This document shows positions 1 through 9,042 of a DNA stretch of 64,000 nt, one piece after another. Source of the DNA: Spirosoma panaciterrae DSM 21099. GTDB lineage: Bacteria; Bacteroidota; Bacteroidia; Cytophagales; Spirosomataceae. Under the pieces are notes generated by a model that saw only the letters and a list, made by a program, of their open reading frames with translations, did not search any database and was not told the origin of the DNA. Position numbers and translations under genes: made by a program. Position 1 is the first letter of the stretch, and every line of letters begins with the position of its first letter. The stretch spans positions 162,328 to 226,327 of the forward strand of contig NZ_KB893175.1 in the NCBI RefSeq assembly GCF_000374025.1, in the 5' to 3' direction.

Positions 1-1
1 A

Positions 2-538
2 TATCATGAAGATATGGGCGATCATTTTCTGGCTGCCTATCTAACGCTGACCATTTATGCTACATCGCTGTTGGTAATGCAAGGGTCAAGTGCGCTTCAG
101 GACAAAGAAATTTCCGTCGATGAATCGTCCAGCACATCGGTTGAACCAAAGAAAAAGTACGAGAAATCGGCCTTGTCGGAAGAGCTTGAAGAAACGTTGT
201 TGCTAAAATTAAATCGGTTGATGGAGTCTGAAAAGCCGTTTCTGGAAAGTGACCTATCGCTGCCTAAACTAGCTCAACGACTAAACACAACCCCGCATTA
301 TCTTTCGCAAATTCTGAACGATCGATTAGCGCAGAGTTTTTTTGATCTTCTGGCTTCCTACCGGGTGCGTGAGGCTCAGCAACTTCTACAAGATCCGGCA
401 ACGACCAATCTCAAAATTGACGAGATAGCCGAGCGGGTCGGTTACAACTCCCCTTCTGCCTTTCATACCGCGTTTAAGCGAATAACCAACCTGACTCCGG
501 CTCAGTATCGGTCAAAAGTTCTGGAACAAAAGGCCTGA
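2..538 (+). CDS. AraC-type transcriptional regulator, 5' end cut by the window
   Basis: The reading frame is open from base 2, so the start lies outside the window; the ATG at 14 is internal. The first visible residues are hydrophobic (LAAYLTLTIYATSLLV) and look like the last membrane helix of an N-terminal membrane domain. A linker follows, then a C-terminal AraC/XylS double helix-turn-helix of about 100 residues, with LAQRLNTTPHYLSQILN as the first HTH and IAERVGYNSPSAFHTAFK as the second. Membrane-anchored AraC regulators of this form are common in Bacteroidota. The target is unknown; the downstream PQQ dehydrogenase is on the same strand 105 bp away. Confidence 0.8.
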   Translation, partial: YHEDMGDHFLAAYLTLTIYATSLLVMQGSSALQDKEISVDESSSTSVEPKKKYEKSALSEELEETLLLKLNRLMESEKPFLESDLSLPKLAQRLNTTPHYLSQILNDRLAQSFFDLLASYRVREAQQLLQDPATTNLKIDEIAERVGYNSPSAFHTAFKRITNLTPAQYRSKVLEQKA

Positions 539-643
539 AAAACTTCGTCCCGTTCGGCAAGAACTTCATGTATATCGGCAAATAGAGCGTTTGGACGATG
601 AAGAGCGCAATTTTGCTTCATCAACTCAAAAGCCCCTTTGCTC

Positions 644-2623
644 ATGAATGTTTATGCAACTCGTTATGGGTTTACGAAGAAAAGCGTACGCTTGAACTTT
701 ACCTGTTTGTTGGGTAGCCTCTTATTCGGACTGTCAATTGTAAACGCACAGACCAGCTCTACGGTCGAATGGCCCGCTTATGGGAACGACGGAGGAGGTA
801 TGCGCTACTCCCCCTTAAAACAGGTCAACACCGCCAACGTGAAACAGCTTACTCTGGCCTGGACGTTTCGGACGGGCGAGTTAGATACCTACAAAGGGAC
901 AAACGCTACCGAAAAAGCAGCGTTTGAGGCAACGCCCATCATGGTCGATGGGACGCTTTATTTTAGTACACCTACTTCCCGTGTTTTTGCCATTGATGCT
1001 GCTACCGGCCAGAAAAAATGGGTGTACGATCCTGAAGTGTACCTGCGTCAGGAATTATCAGAAATTACTTCCCGGGGCGTTTCTGTTTGGCCGGCGCCCA
1101 ACGACAAACAGGCATCGGCGGGTGTGGCTAAGCGAATCTTCGTAGCCACTCTCGACGGACGGCTTATGGCATTAGATGCCGTTACGGGTAAGCTGATTGC
1201 ATCTTTTGGCAAGTCGGGAAGTGTCGATTTGCGTCAGGGAGTCGGAATCATCAGCGTAACGTCACCACCTGCTGTCATCGGAAATACGATTGTCGTTGGT
1301 TCGTCGATGGGCGATAACTATCGATTTAATTATGAGCGAGGGGTTGTGCGAGCCTATGATGCGGTTACGGGCGCGTTGCGATGGAGTTGGGATCCTATTC
1401 CCCGAACAAAAGCAGATGCGGGCTATGATACCTGGCAAGGCCCGTATGCTCATCAGTCGGGTGCTGCCAATGCCTGGTCGCTGATATCTGCCGACCCTGA
1501 ACGGGATCTGGTCTTCGTACCCACCACCAGCCCCAGCCCGGATTATTACGGCGGAGAGCGACTGGGGCAAAACTTGTATGCCAGTTCGATTGTCGCCATA
1601 CGAGCATCGACGGGTAAGGTCGTCTGGCATTTTCAGACAGTCCATCACGATCTATGGGATTATGATAATGCTGCACAGCCCCTGTTGTTTACGTTCAACC
1701 AGAAGGGTAAGCCGGTTCCAGCCGTAGCCGTCGGGACAAAAATGGGGCATGTTTTCATCCTGCATCGGGAAACGGGTGTACCTCTGCTTCCGATTGAGGA
1801 GCGGCCTGTTCCTAAATCGACGGTGCCGGGCGAAGTAACCCACCTAACCCAACCGTTTCCTAAAACACTCCCCTTGCTGGGTTTGCAGAAACTGGAAGCC
1901 TGGGGGCCTACAGCCGAAGATAAAGCAACCGCACAGCATCGGATTGAGCCGTATCGGTACGAAGGTGCTTTTACGCCCCCTTCGCTTCAGGGAAGTATTA
2001 TCATCCCCGGCAATGTAGGTGGGATTCACTGGGGTGGTATGAGCTATGATCCTTCATCGGGTTTGTTGATTACTAATGTGAATCGTCTGGCTGCGCTGAT
2101 TCGGTTGATACCCCGTGAGGAGTTATCCGGCACCTTACGAAACAACGAGGAATTGCTGCGGGCCGAAACGGGTATGCAGGCTGGTACACCGTATGTGATG
2201 AAACGCAGTTATTTGTTTCAGCCCAAAGACGGTGGTTTACTGATGCAGACCCCGCCACCCTGGGGTACGCTGGTTGCCCTCAATCTACAGAAAGGTACAC
2301 TCGCCTGGGAGGTTCCACTGGGATATATGCTGGATTTAGGGAAATACCCGGAGGCAAAACAGTGGGGTTCTCTGAATTTCGGTGGGGCCATTACCACAGC
2401 CGGTGGCTTAGTATTCGTTGCTGCCAGTTTTGATGGGCACCTACGTGCTTTTAAAACAGAAGATGGTAGTCTGCAATGGGAAGCCCCATTACCAGCCAGT
2501 GCGCAGGCTACCCCTATGACCTATCAGGTGAATGGTCAGCAATATATTGTGATTGCGGCCGGTGGACACGGAAAGCTGGGAACAAAACTGGGTGATTTTG
2601 TCATGGCGTTTAAACTGCCTTAA
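644..2623 (+). CDS. PQQ-dependent dehydrogenase (quinoprotein beta-propeller), periplasmic
   Basis: A protein of 659 residues if the ATG at 644 is used; a TTG two codons upstream is less likely. An N-terminal signal peptide ends near VNAQ. The mature protein is an eight-bladed PQQ propeller of the glucose/quinate/shikimate dehydrogenase type: it opens with WPAYGNDGGGMRYSPL and contains the family motif HHDLWDYD and Trp-docking repeats such as ATGQKKWVYD. The N-terminal membrane domain of E. coli Gcd is absent, so this should be a soluble periplasmic enzyme oxidising a sugar or alcohol to the ketone or lactone. The substrate cannot be read from the sequence. The acyltransferase gene starts 2 bp after its stop. 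Confidence 0.85.
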   Translation: MNVYATRYGFTKKSVRLNFTCLLGSLLFGLSIVNAQTSSTVEWPAYGNDGGGMRYSPLKQVNTANVKQLTLAWTFRTGELDTYKGTNATEKAAFEATPIMVDGTLYFSTPTSRVFAIDAATGQKKWVYDPEVYLRQELSEITSRGVSVWPAPNDKQASAGVAKRIFVATLDGRLMALDAVTGKLIASFGKSGSVDLRQGVGIISVTSPPAVIGNTIVVGSSMGDNYRFNYERGVVRAYDAVTGALRWSWDPIPRTKADAGYDTWQGPYAHQSGAANAWSLISADPERDLVFVPTTSPSPDYYGGERLGQNLYASSIVAIRASTGKVVWHFQTVHHDLWDYDNAAQPLLFTFNQKGKPVPAVAVGTKMGHVFILHRETGVPLLPIEERPVPKSTVPGEVTHLTQPFPKTLPLLGLQKLEAWGPTAEDKATAQHRIEPYRYEGAFTPPSLQGSIIIPGNVGGIHWGGMSYDPSSGLLITNVNRLAALIRLIPREELSGTLRNNEELLRAETGMQAGTPYVMKRSYLFQPKDGGLLMQTPPPWGTLVALNLQKGTLAWEVPLGYMLDLGKYPEAKQWGSLNFGGAITTAGGLVFVAASFDGHLRAFKTEDGSLQWEAPLPASAQATPMTYQVNGQQYIVIAAGGHGKLGTKLGDFVMAFKLP

Positions 2624-2625
2624 CG

Positions 2626-3822
2626 ATGATGAAACCTCAATCTGTTTCTACGGCTCATCTGGTTTCAGCAACACGACGGTACGACCTCGACTGGTTGCGG
2701 GTTATCGCCATTGTGACGTTACTTTTTTACCATACAGGCATGATCTATGTGTCGTGGGGCTGGCATATTAAAAGCGCTCATCACAGCCAGGTCATGGAGG
2801 AGGTAATGCGATGGTTGCATCTGTGGCGGATGCCCCTACTGTTTTTTATTTCGGGAGCGGGTACGTTTTTCGCCCTGAAAAAACGATCGTTCAGGTCATA
2901 TGCAGGTGAACGGGTAAGGCGGTTATTTGTTCCGCTGGTGTTCGGTATGTTGGTGATTGTTCCACCCCAAATTTATATCGAATGGCTATTTCGGGGGCGC
3001 TTTACAGGCAGTTACATCGATTTCTATCCCGAAGTGTTCCGGTTTCAACCTTATCAGGATGGTGGCAAAGGAGGGGCCTTTAGCTGGCATCATCTCTGGT
3101 TTGTATGCTATCTGTTTTTATACTCGTTGCTCAGTATTCCCGTATTCAATTGGTTGCAAAGCGAAAACGGACAGCGGTTTGTCGGCCGAATTGGCAGGCT
3201 TATCGCCAAACCCGGTGGAGCGCTGTGGCTGGTTGGTGCCTTGTGGTTGAATGATGTACTGTTGGGCGGGTTTTTTCCGCATGAAACGCACGCATTAGTC
3301 AACGACTGGGCGTATTTTATGAAGAACCTACTGCTATTCTGGCTGGGCTATGTACTCATCAGTCGGCGAGAATTTTGGCAGATACTTACTGAGCAGCGCC
3401 GTTATTATCTGATGGCCACACTCCTGTTCACCGTAATCCTGTACAGCATTCGGGCCTTTGTTAGTATGGATACCATCGATGATTCCAGGCTATTAACCAC
3501 GCTGTTCAGCTTCGAACGGATTGCGTTGACCTGGTTTTCGGTGCTGGCGACTATTGCCTATGGGTATCAGTATCTGAATCATAATCCATCCTGGAAGGGT
3601 AAACCTGTACTGCCTTATTTAAATGAGGCTGTTTATCCGTTTTACATTCTTCATCAAACGGTCATTGTCCTGATCGGCTATTTCGTATTGACGCGCACCA
3701 GCCTGGGCGTTTACACAGGTTTTCTTGTGGTGAGTCTGTCGTCATTAGGTAGCTGTATAGCTATCTATAGAATGCTGATTCGTCCATTTAAGCCAATGAG
3801 GGTGCTGTTTGGTATGAAATAA
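2626..3822 (+). CDS. Acyltransferase family 3 integral membrane protein
   Basis: A protein of 398 residues with about ten hydrophobic helices. The N-terminal RYDLDWLRVIAIVTLLFYHT segment has the Arg and His typical of acyltransferase_3 (OafA/OpgC-like) proteins, and the C-terminal helix contains FYILHQTVIVLIGYF. Family members move acyl groups from the cytoplasm to exported sugars or glucans. ATG codons at 2626 and 2629 are both possible starts. The gene lies directly behind the PQQ dehydrogenase and is probably co-transcribed. The acyl acceptor is unknown. Confidence 0.85.
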   Translation: MMKPQSVSTAHLVSATRRYDLDWLRVIAIVTLLFYHTGMIYVSWGWHIKSAHHSQVMEEVMRWLHLWRMPLLFFISGAGTFFALKKRSFRSYAGERVRRLFVPLVFGMLVIVPPQIYIEWLFRGRFTGSYIDFYPEVFRFQPYQDGGKGGAFSWHHLWFVCYLFLYSLLSIPVFNWLQSENGQRFVGRIGRLIAKPGGALWLVGALWLNDVLLGGFFPHETHALVNDWAYFMKNLLLFWLGYVLISRREFWQILTEQRRYYLMATLLFTVILYSIRAFVSMDTIDDSRLLTTLFSFERIALTWFSVLATIAYGYQYLNHNPSWKGKPVLPYLNEAVYPFYILHQTVIVLIGYFVLTRTSLGVYTGFLVVSLSSLGSCIAIYRMLIRPFKPMRVLFGMK

Positions 3823-3908
3823 GTTGCCTGATTGGGGTGAAGCATCTATTTTTACCAGCATAAGCTGAATTCGGGAATGGTACCTGTTGCTGATGGATTG
3901 CCATTCCA

Positions 3909-4949
3909 ATGCCGAACTCACGTTACATCTCGAATCAATTCATTGCCAACGACATGCTTCGTACCGATTGGACCCGCGCTGAAATCGCCGACATTTATAA
4001 TTCGCCAGTTCTGGACTTAATGTACCGGGCGGCAACTGTTCACCGACAACACCATGATCCGCAGGAGGTGCAGGTTTGTACCCTGCTTTCGGTCAAGACG
4101 GGTGGGTGCCCTGAAGATTGTGCCTACTGCCCACAGGCGGCTCGTTACCATACCAGTGTAAAGGTGCATAAACTGATGGAAGTCGACGAAGTGCTTACGG
4201 CAGCACAGCGGGCCAAGGATACCGGAAGCACCCGTTTCTGTATGGGGGCGGCCTGGCGTGAGGTACGCGATAATCGAGATTTTGATAAAGTACTCGAAAT
4301 GGTACAGGGGGTCAACGAAATGGGCCTGGAAGTATGCTGCACACTCGGTATGCTTACTGAAAGTCAGGCACAGCGATTGAAGGATGCAGGCCTGTATGCC
4401 TACAATCATAACCTCGATACCAGCGAAGAATATTATGGCGACATTATTACAACCCGCACCTACGATGATCGCTTAGATACGCTTAGCCATGCTCGAAAGG
4501 CCGGAATCTCGGTCTGCTCGGGGGGAATAATTGGTATGGGTGAGTCGGATCAGGATCGGATCGGAATGCTGCATACGCTGGCTACATTACCCCAGCACCC
4601 CGAATCGGTACCCGTCAATGCATTGGTTCCCGTTGAAGGAACCCCTCTGGAAGACCAGCCTCGGGTGTCGATCTGGGAAATGGTTCGGATGATTGCTACC
4701 GCTCGGATTATCATGCCTAAAGCCATGGTACGTCTTTCGGCGGGTCGTGTTCGGATGAATACCGAAGAACAGGCCTTGTGCTTTCTGGCTGGAGCTAACT
4801 CCATCTTTGCCGGGGACAAGCTCCTGACAACGCCTAACCCGGACGAAGATGCTGATCAGCAGTTATTTCAGACGCTCAACATCCGACCCCGGAAAGCCTT
4901 CAAAAATGGCGATCAACCTGCTGTGGTGTTTGAACAGATTCCGCTTTAA
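3909..4949 (+). CDS. bioB: Biotin synthase BioB
   Basis: A radical SAM enzyme converting dethiobiotin to biotin. The [4Fe-4S]-SAM motif CxxxCxxC is at Cys67, Cys71 and Cys74 ([14 protein letters not shown]). Other BioB landmarks are YNHNLDTS, the GGIIGMGE loop and [10 protein letters not shown] near the [2Fe-2S] ligand arginine. The length of 346 residues is normal. The start at 3909 adds about 15 residues before MLRTDWTR, which is a possible alternative start. No other bio genes are nearby; a biotin carrier protein is encoded at 12477. The gene is followed by a bidirectional hairpin terminator. Confidence 0.97.
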   Translation: MPNSRYISNQFIANDMLRTDWTRAEIADIYNSPVLDLMYRAATVHRQHHDPQEVQVCTLLSVKTGGCPEDCAYCPQAARYHTSVKVHKLMEVDEVLTAAQRAKDTGSTRFCMGAAWREVRDNRDFDKVLEMVQGVNEMGLEVCCTLGMLTESQAQRLKDAGLYAYNHNLDTSEEYYGDIITTRTYDDRLDTLSHARKAGISVCSGGIIGMGESDQDRIGMLHTLATLPQHPESVPVNALVPVEGTPLEDQPRVSIWEMVRMIATARIIMPKAMVRLSAGRVRMNTEEQALCFLAGANSIFAGDKLLTTPNPDEDADQQLFQTLNIRPRKAFKNGDQPAVVFEQIPL

Positions 4950-4979
4950 CGTCGTCTAGTGCCCAACCTATAGGCATAA

Positions 4980-5012
4980 AAAAAGGGATCGAGTCATTCG
5001 GTCCCTTTTTTT
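4980..5012. terminator. Bidirectional hairpin terminator between bioB and a convergent lipoprotein gene
   Basis: A 13-bp stem (AAAAAGGGATCGA paired with TCGGTCCCTTTTT, one wobble pair) with a 5-base loop, with T runs on the outgoing side in both directions. It lies between convergent stop codons. Confidence 0.85.
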
Positions 5013-5029
5013 ATGGTATACAATATTGA

Positions 5030-5797
5030 TTATAAACGACGGATGTATTCGTTCTCGTTGATCTTCTCGATGATCACTTCGACTAACGAAGCGGCCCGCT
5101 CTTTCTTAACTTCCGCTTTATCTTTCGTTTCAACCGTTACGTTGATGATGTGGTTATTGTACAGTACGTGCATGGCACCCGTGGTTGCATCCCATACGGC
5201 TTTGTCGCCTACATTGGCTATGGCTTCAAAGTTCCCTTTGCTAACAGCAGGGGCCGTTAAGTGAGGAGTCGCTGCTGTAACACCACCATGAGTAGGCTGA
5301 TGATCTTCGGTAGCAGGATGCTCCGAAACGGCTGAGTCGGCTACCATTGCTTCTGGATTCGTGCCTTCCGAACTGTTGGTCATTTCCTGTTCGTGTACGT
5401 CAGCTACGGGTTCAGGCTGAGCGTCTGATTTCCCCTGGTACATCTTGTCGAACTGGTATTCGGCCATGAACGTTGAGGAGTAGGGTCTTGTACCACCAAA
5501 TGAGACAACAACTTTACTGCCACCTTCCCAGGCAAAATCGCAGCCACCGTGTTCGTGTCCTTCTTCCAGTTTAACTGTTTCGCCCAGATTGAACGTTTGG
5601 CGAACGTATTCTTCACCCAGAATATTGCAGGGTTCGTCGTAGTTAAAATCAGTTGTGAGTGCAGCGAGGCCTGTGGGTCTTTTGGCCAGAATTGGGCTGG
5701 CATCCATTTGGCTGGCCGGATCGGAAGTGTCTGAGCCAGGGTTACTGCAGGCAAAGCACAGTACAGGTAAAGCAACTATCAGCGACTTTAGTTTCAT
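5030..5797 (-). CDS. Predicted lipoprotein of unknown function
   Basis: A protein of 255 residues with a signal peptide and a probable lipobox ending at Cys17 (LCFACSNPG). The mature part has a motif-poor first half with a conserved-looking CNIL...CDFAW pair of cysteines, a His/Glu-rich stretch (GHEHGG), then a low-complexity Pro/Thr/Glu/His linker and a C-terminal domain that begins near NVGDKAVWD and continues into the Lys/Glu-rich end. I do not recognise the family with confidence; it resembles small Bacteroidota surface lipoproteins. A TAnnTTTG element lies 20 bp upstream of its start codon, suggesting its own promoter. Confidence 0.75.
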   Translation of the reverse strand: MKLKSLIVALPVLCFACSNPGSDTSDPASQMDASPILAKRPTGLAALTTDFNYDEPCNILGEEYVRQTFNLGETVKLEEGHEHGGCDFAWEGGSKVVVSFGGTRPYSSTFMAEYQFDKMYQGKSDAQPEPVADVHEQEMTNSSEGTNPEAMVADSAVSEHPATEDHQPTHGGVTAATPHLTAPAVSKGNFEAIANVGDKAVWDATTGAMHVLYNNHIINVTVETKDKAEVKKERAASLVEVIIEKINENEYIRRL

Positions 5798-5816
5798 GGT
5801 ATGATTGGAGAAAAGC

Positions 5817-5824
5817 CAAAATTA
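5817..5824 (-). promoter_or_regulatory. Bacteroidota -7 promoter element for the lipoprotein gene
   Basis: On the minus strand this reads TAATTTTG, matching the Bacteroidota sigma -7 consensus TAnnTTTG, 20 bp upstream of the ATG at 5797. No clear -33 TTTG was found at the usual spacing. Confidence 0.5.
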
Positions 5825-5987
5825 GCGTTTTCTTAAATACCATTTTAGAGATGACTATGTTTTTGCGTGATTGTAACAGGCTTTTAATCGAGTCGGAGTA
5901 AGCATCGGGCTATCTGGATTTGATTGGTTCTGTCGAAGTTCTCAGCCTTAACGGGGGTGCCAATGAGGGAGATCGACGTTCGTTGCG

Positions 5988-5995
5988 TAGTTTTG
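5988..5995 (+). promoter_or_regulatory. Bacteroidota -7 promoter element for lpxH
   Basis: TAGTTTTG matches TAnnTTTG and sits 20 bp upstream of the ATG at 6016. It argues against the longer reading from TTG at 5920, which would place this element inside the gene. Confidence 0.5.
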
Positions 5996-6015
5996 CGGCT
6001 GAATATACCCGTTCC

Positions 6016-6795
6016 ATGTCCGCCATCGAAACCATTTTATTGCCGCCTGGCCAAAAAGCGTATTTTGCTTCTGATTTTCATTTAGGTACACCATCTCCCA
6101 GTCAAAGTCGTGAACGCGAACAGGCCGTTGTTGATTGGCTGGATACAATCCGCACCGATGCCGAGGTGATTTTTCTGGTTGGGGATGTGTTCGATTTCTG
6201 GTTCGAATACAAGCACAGCATTCCGAAAGGATTCATTCGTCTACAGGGTAAATTGGCTGAATTGACCGATTCCGGTATAAAAATTATTTTGTTTACCGGC
6301 AATCATGATATGTGGATGAAGGATTACTTCACAAAAGAAATAGGGATACCCGTCTATCGGGAGCCGCGACGGTACGAAATCGGTGGTAAGCGATTTTTGA
6401 TTGGGCATGGTGATGGCCTTGGCCCCGGCGATTTCGTTTATAAACGCCTGAAAACAGTATTTGAAAGTAAACTGGCCCGGCAGCTTTTTCGCTGGGTTCA
6501 CCCTGATCTGGGTATTGGACTGGCTCAGGCGTGGTCGCGCCGGAGCCGAATCAGCAATCAGAAAAAAGGGGAGGAGCAGTTCCTGGGCGAAGACCGGGAA
6601 TGGCTCATGCAGTACTGTCGGGAGGTAGAGGCCGTAACCCACCACGATTTTTACATCTTTGGACACAGGCACTTACCCCTTGATCTGGCCGTCAACGAGG
6701 CTAGCCGATACATAAATCTCGGGGAATGGGTAGCCGCCAAAACGTATGCCGTTTTTGACGAAACGGGTTTACAACTGAATGCCTGGAAACGGTAA
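6016..6795 (+). CDS. lpxH: UDP-2,3-diacylglucosamine diphosphatase (LpxH-type metallophosphoesterase)
   Basis: Predicted cytoplasmic-face enzyme of lipid A synthesis that hydrolyses UDP-2,3-diacylglucosamine to lipid X and UMP. The calcineurin-like metal motifs are all present: DFHLG, GDVFDFWFE, GNHDMW, GHGDG and GHRHLP. From the ATG at 6016 the protein is 259 residues, the usual size for bacterial LpxH; the frame extends back to a TTG at 5920, but a promoter-like TAGTTTTG in that interval favours the ATG. Other metallophosphoesterases share the fold, but GHGDGLGPGDFVYK and the DFWFE segment are typical of the Bacteroidota LpxH group. Confidence 0.88.
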   Translation: MSAIETILLPPGQKAYFASDFHLGTPSPSQSREREQAVVDWLDTIRTDAEVIFLVGDVFDFWFEYKHSIPKGFIRLQGKLAELTDSGIKIILFTGNHDMWMKDYFTKEIGIPVYREPRRYEIGGKRFLIGHGDGLGPGDFVYKRLKTVFESKLARQLFRWVHPDLGIGLAQAWSRRSRISNQKKGEEQFLGEDREWLMQYCREVEAVTHHDFYIFGHRHLPLDLAVNEASRYINLGEWVAAKTYAVFDETGLQLNAWKR

Positions 6796-6822
6796 GGAAA
6801 GTAGTAAAATTTGCCCGGAGCG

Positions 6823-7554
6823 CTAATTGTTATTGTCTTGTAAAATATCTTTTCGGGAGACGTTTTCGCGGGGGGCTTTATTGATTTCGTTACGCCACTC
6901 TTTGTTTTTAAAATCCCCTCGCTTCACGGAGCGAATAAAGTTAGCCCAAGCAAATGGGTTGGTGAAGGCAAACGTCGTTGCAGAGCTTCGTCCAAGAATA
7001 GATTCCCGGCCAAAAAACTGCTGATTAACGAAGTTCTGGTGGTTGGCCAATGCACTCATAGGCATCGTAGCAGCCTGACGCATGATGGCTTCCGGACTTG
7101 TATTCTTCGCTAAGTTCTCCCGCTCTTTTTCATCTGGAAGTTTCAGATTTACAAACGCTTCCTTGAAGAGTTCTTCCGTTGCATACGGGTACACTTTCAC
7201 TTCTGCCAGGGTTTTTACATCTTCCTGCAACGCCACCACGGCCGAATACGTAAGGTCAGATAAGCGGTTCGGAATGATATGGTACTGGGTGCGAAAGCCA
7301 ACATAACTAAAAATAACGCTATCGCCCGGAAATACAGGTAGAGCGAAATACCCGTTCGGAGCTGCCAAAACCCCACGACCAGCTTTCGGAATATAAATGT
7401 AGGCTCCGGGTAACGGTTCGTTCGTTTTGCCTCCCGTTATAAAGCCTGTGAACGTTACCTGTCGGTCCTGTCCCTGGGCCTTTACGGATGAATAGAGTCC
7501 CGTTAAGGCAGTTAACACCAAAATCAGAACCAATAACGTCAATGACTTCTTCAT
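6823..7554 (-). CDS. CarboxypepD_reg-like domain protein, secreted
   Basis: A protein of 243 residues with a signal peptide ending near VKAQ. Residues of about 32-110 form a carboxypeptidase-D regulatory-like beta-sandwich: GFITGGKTNEPLPGAYIYIP, then GYFALPVFPGDSVIFSYVGF. This module is the usual N-terminal plug-like domain of SusC-type receptors, but here it stands alone, followed by a helical tail that includes the segment ANFIRSVKRGDFKNKEW. No TonB box or beta-barrel is present. Function unknown; probably periplasmic or outer-membrane-associated. It is convergent with lpxH, with a 27-bp gap. Confidence 0.75.
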   Translation of the reverse strand: MKKSLTLLVLILVLTALTGLYSSVKAQGQDRQVTFTGFITGGKTNEPLPGAYIYIPKAGRGVLAAPNGYFALPVFPGDSVIFSYVGFRTQYHIIPNRLSDLTYSAVVALQEDVKTLAEVKVYPYATEELFKEAFVNLKLPDEKERENLAKNTSPEAIMRQAATMPMSALANHQNFVNQQFFGRESILGRSSATTFAFTNPFAWANFIRSVKRGDFKNKEWRNEINKAPRENVSRKDILQDNNN

Positions 7555-7799
7555 AGACTCGCCAAATAAACTACAAAGTAAACGAGGAAAAGGCAGTATA
7601 TGGTTTCGACTACCCGAATTTTAAGAAAGTTTAGGTGACAAATTTACCGATTCTGTACGATAACGCATGAGAATGAATGCGATGCGGAGGGCTTTTTAAG
7701 AATTTTTAAATCATAAATTTTTAACCCCTGAGTTAAGCTAACCTGTTTAGCCTGGGCTGGTTTAGGGGGCAAAATCGAACCACTACGCCTTGAAAGCGT

Positions 7800-7876
7800 A
7801 AAAAAAAGCCCGGTTAGTCAGGCCGGGCTTACTACTTAAGACGTTTTAACTTGAGTAGCTGAAAAGAAAGTTTTTC
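7800..7876 (-). ncRNA. Candidate small RNA with two hairpins and an intrinsic terminator
   Basis: On the minus strand a TAATTTTG promoter element (7883-7890) is followed after about 7 bases by a stretch of about 77 nt. It holds one hairpin (CTACTCAAG pairing with CTTAAGTAG, one mismatch) and then a terminator with an 8-bp perfect GC-rich stem (AAGCCCGG / CCGGGCTT) and eight Us. No open reading frame fits. This is inference from signals only; no known RNA family was recognised, and the terminator could instead serve read-through from cdsA. Confidence 0.35.
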
Positions 7877-7882
7877 TGGGTA

Positions 7883-7890
7883 CAAAATTA
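7883..7890 (-). promoter_or_regulatory. -7 promoter element of the candidate small RNA
   Basis: Reads TAATTTTG on the minus strand (consensus TAnnTTTG), with a TTG 21 bases upstream that is close to the usual -33 position. Confidence 0.4.
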
Positions 7891-8160
7891 TCTACAGATA
7901 TACATGTGTAGCAACGAGTACTTCCCGGTATTTAAGTGGGTCTTTTCCCGGTATTCAATGGGATAGTTACTTAGCCCCCGATCGAAATGGGTCTGTAAGT
8001 ATGGCCAGCGCGAATTGATCCGAAGAGTATGATAACCAGGGAAAGCAGAAAATAAGCAGGTTGGATCGGTGGAAACCGTTACCTGATGATCGATCTGGTA
8101 TCTAACTCAGTACGCATCCAAACACCTTGTTTTAGTAAGAAGTACAGTTACGGTAAACGC

Positions 8161-8195
8161 AAACGCCCGGTTCAGCTTGAAACCGGGCGTTTTTA
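8161..8195. terminator. Hairpin terminator downstream of cdsA
   Basis: A 12-bp perfect stem (AAACGCCCGGTT / AACCGGGCGTTT) with an 8-base loop. The T run is better on the plus strand, but its position 34 bp after the cdsA stop suggests it ends the minus-strand cdsA transcript. Confidence 0.7.
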
Positions 8196-8228
8196 TAGGA
8201 ACCGTTCTTTTTCGTAGACGGGTAAGCG

Positions 8229-9041
8229 CTAGGCAAATAATTTTAGAAAGGTAATAATGAAGGGAGCCGCCAGCAGTAAGCCATCGAAACGATCCAGAAA
8301 CCCGCCATGTCCCGGAATACTGCTTCCCGAGTCTTTGATGGCAATGCTCCGTTTAAATAACGATTCGACCAGATCGCCATACGTACCCGTTACCACAATA
8401 ATGGCCCCCACACAATACCATTGCCAGGGTTGAAGCTCATTGGCATAAAGAGCCAGTCCTGACGCAATAAGGGTGGCGGCAGCAGCGCCACCTAAGGCAC
8501 CTTCCCAGGATTTCTTGGGCGATACGCGCTCAAATAGTTTTCGTCGTCCAAACTTAGTTCCCGCGAAATAAGCCCCGATGTCGCTGGCCCATAACAGGAG
8601 GAGGCAACCCGTAATAATCATTGGATGAAACCCACCACCCCGCAGAGCAAGAATAATCAGCAGGGCGAAAGGCATGGCTACATAAATGATACCCAGAAAG
8701 GTGAAACCAATGTTGGTAAAGGGTTTCATATCCCGCTTTTTATAGAGCTTTATCAGGAAGATCATCGACGAAGCCGGGCAAATCAGAAAATAGTTGCCCA
8801 TCCCGATCTGGTCAGTTTCAACAAAATAAGCCAGCACACAGATCATACAGCCCACCAATGTGCCGTAGGCGGTAAGGGGTTCGAAACCGTCCAGCCCTAA
8901 CAACCGATAAAATTCGCGCTGGGTCAATGCACTGATTACGCAGAACAGGAGGGCAAATGTCCAGTCTGCGTACCAAATCATGAATAAAATAAACGGAACT
9001 CCAATTATAGCCGCAATTACTCGTTGCTGCAAATTGGTCAT
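8229..9041 (-). CDS. cdsA: Phosphatidate cytidylyltransferase CdsA
   Basis: Integral membrane enzyme making CDP-diacylglycerol from phosphatidate and CTP, the branch point of phospholipid synthesis. About eight hydrophobic helices; the C-terminal signature has SPKKSWEGALGG and GDLVESLFKRSIAIKDSG, followed by PGHGGFLDRFD, containing the metal-binding Asp residues. The ATG at 9041 gives 270 residues and starts 1 bp after the stop of the upstream DUF2007 gene; a longer reading from 9062 would overlap that gene. The two genes are likely co-transcribed. Confidence 0.95.
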   Translation of the reverse strand: MTNLQQRVIAAIIGVPFILFMIWYADWTFALLFCVISALTQREFYRLLGLDGFEPLTAYGTLVGCMICVLAYFVETDQIGMGNYFLICPASSMIFLIKLYKKRDMKPFTNIGFTFLGIIYVAMPFALLIILALRGGGFHPMIITGCLLLLWASDIGAYFAGTKFGRRKLFERVSPKKSWEGALGGAAAATLIASGLALYANELQPWQWYCVGAIIVVTGTYGDLVESLFKRSIAIKDSGSSIPGHGGFLDRFDGLLLAAPFIITFLKLFA

Positions 9042-9042
9042 A

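Larger units (their letters stand above)
7555..8228. other. Intergenic region of 674 bp without a protein gene
   Basis: No convincing coding region on either strand. It contains a hairpin plus T-run at 7800-7830 on the minus strand, a promoter-like element at 7883-7890 on the minus strand, a short imperfect direct repeat around 7923-7960 (two copies of TTCCCGGTATT with similar flanks) and a 12-bp perfect hairpin at 8161-8195. Confidence 0.6.

Noticed and set aside
1262..1648. Minus-strand open frame inside the PQQ dehydrogenase
   Set aside because: It is a shadow of the propeller repeats with no family pattern.
5920..6015. TTG-initiated extension of lpxH
   Set aside because: It has no homology to LpxH, and a promoter-like TAGTTTTG falls inside it; the ATG at 6016 fits family length.
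7755..7800. tRNA-like TTCGA motif on the minus strand
   Set aside because: The flanks do not pair as a T-arm and no acceptor, D or anticodon arm could be built around it.
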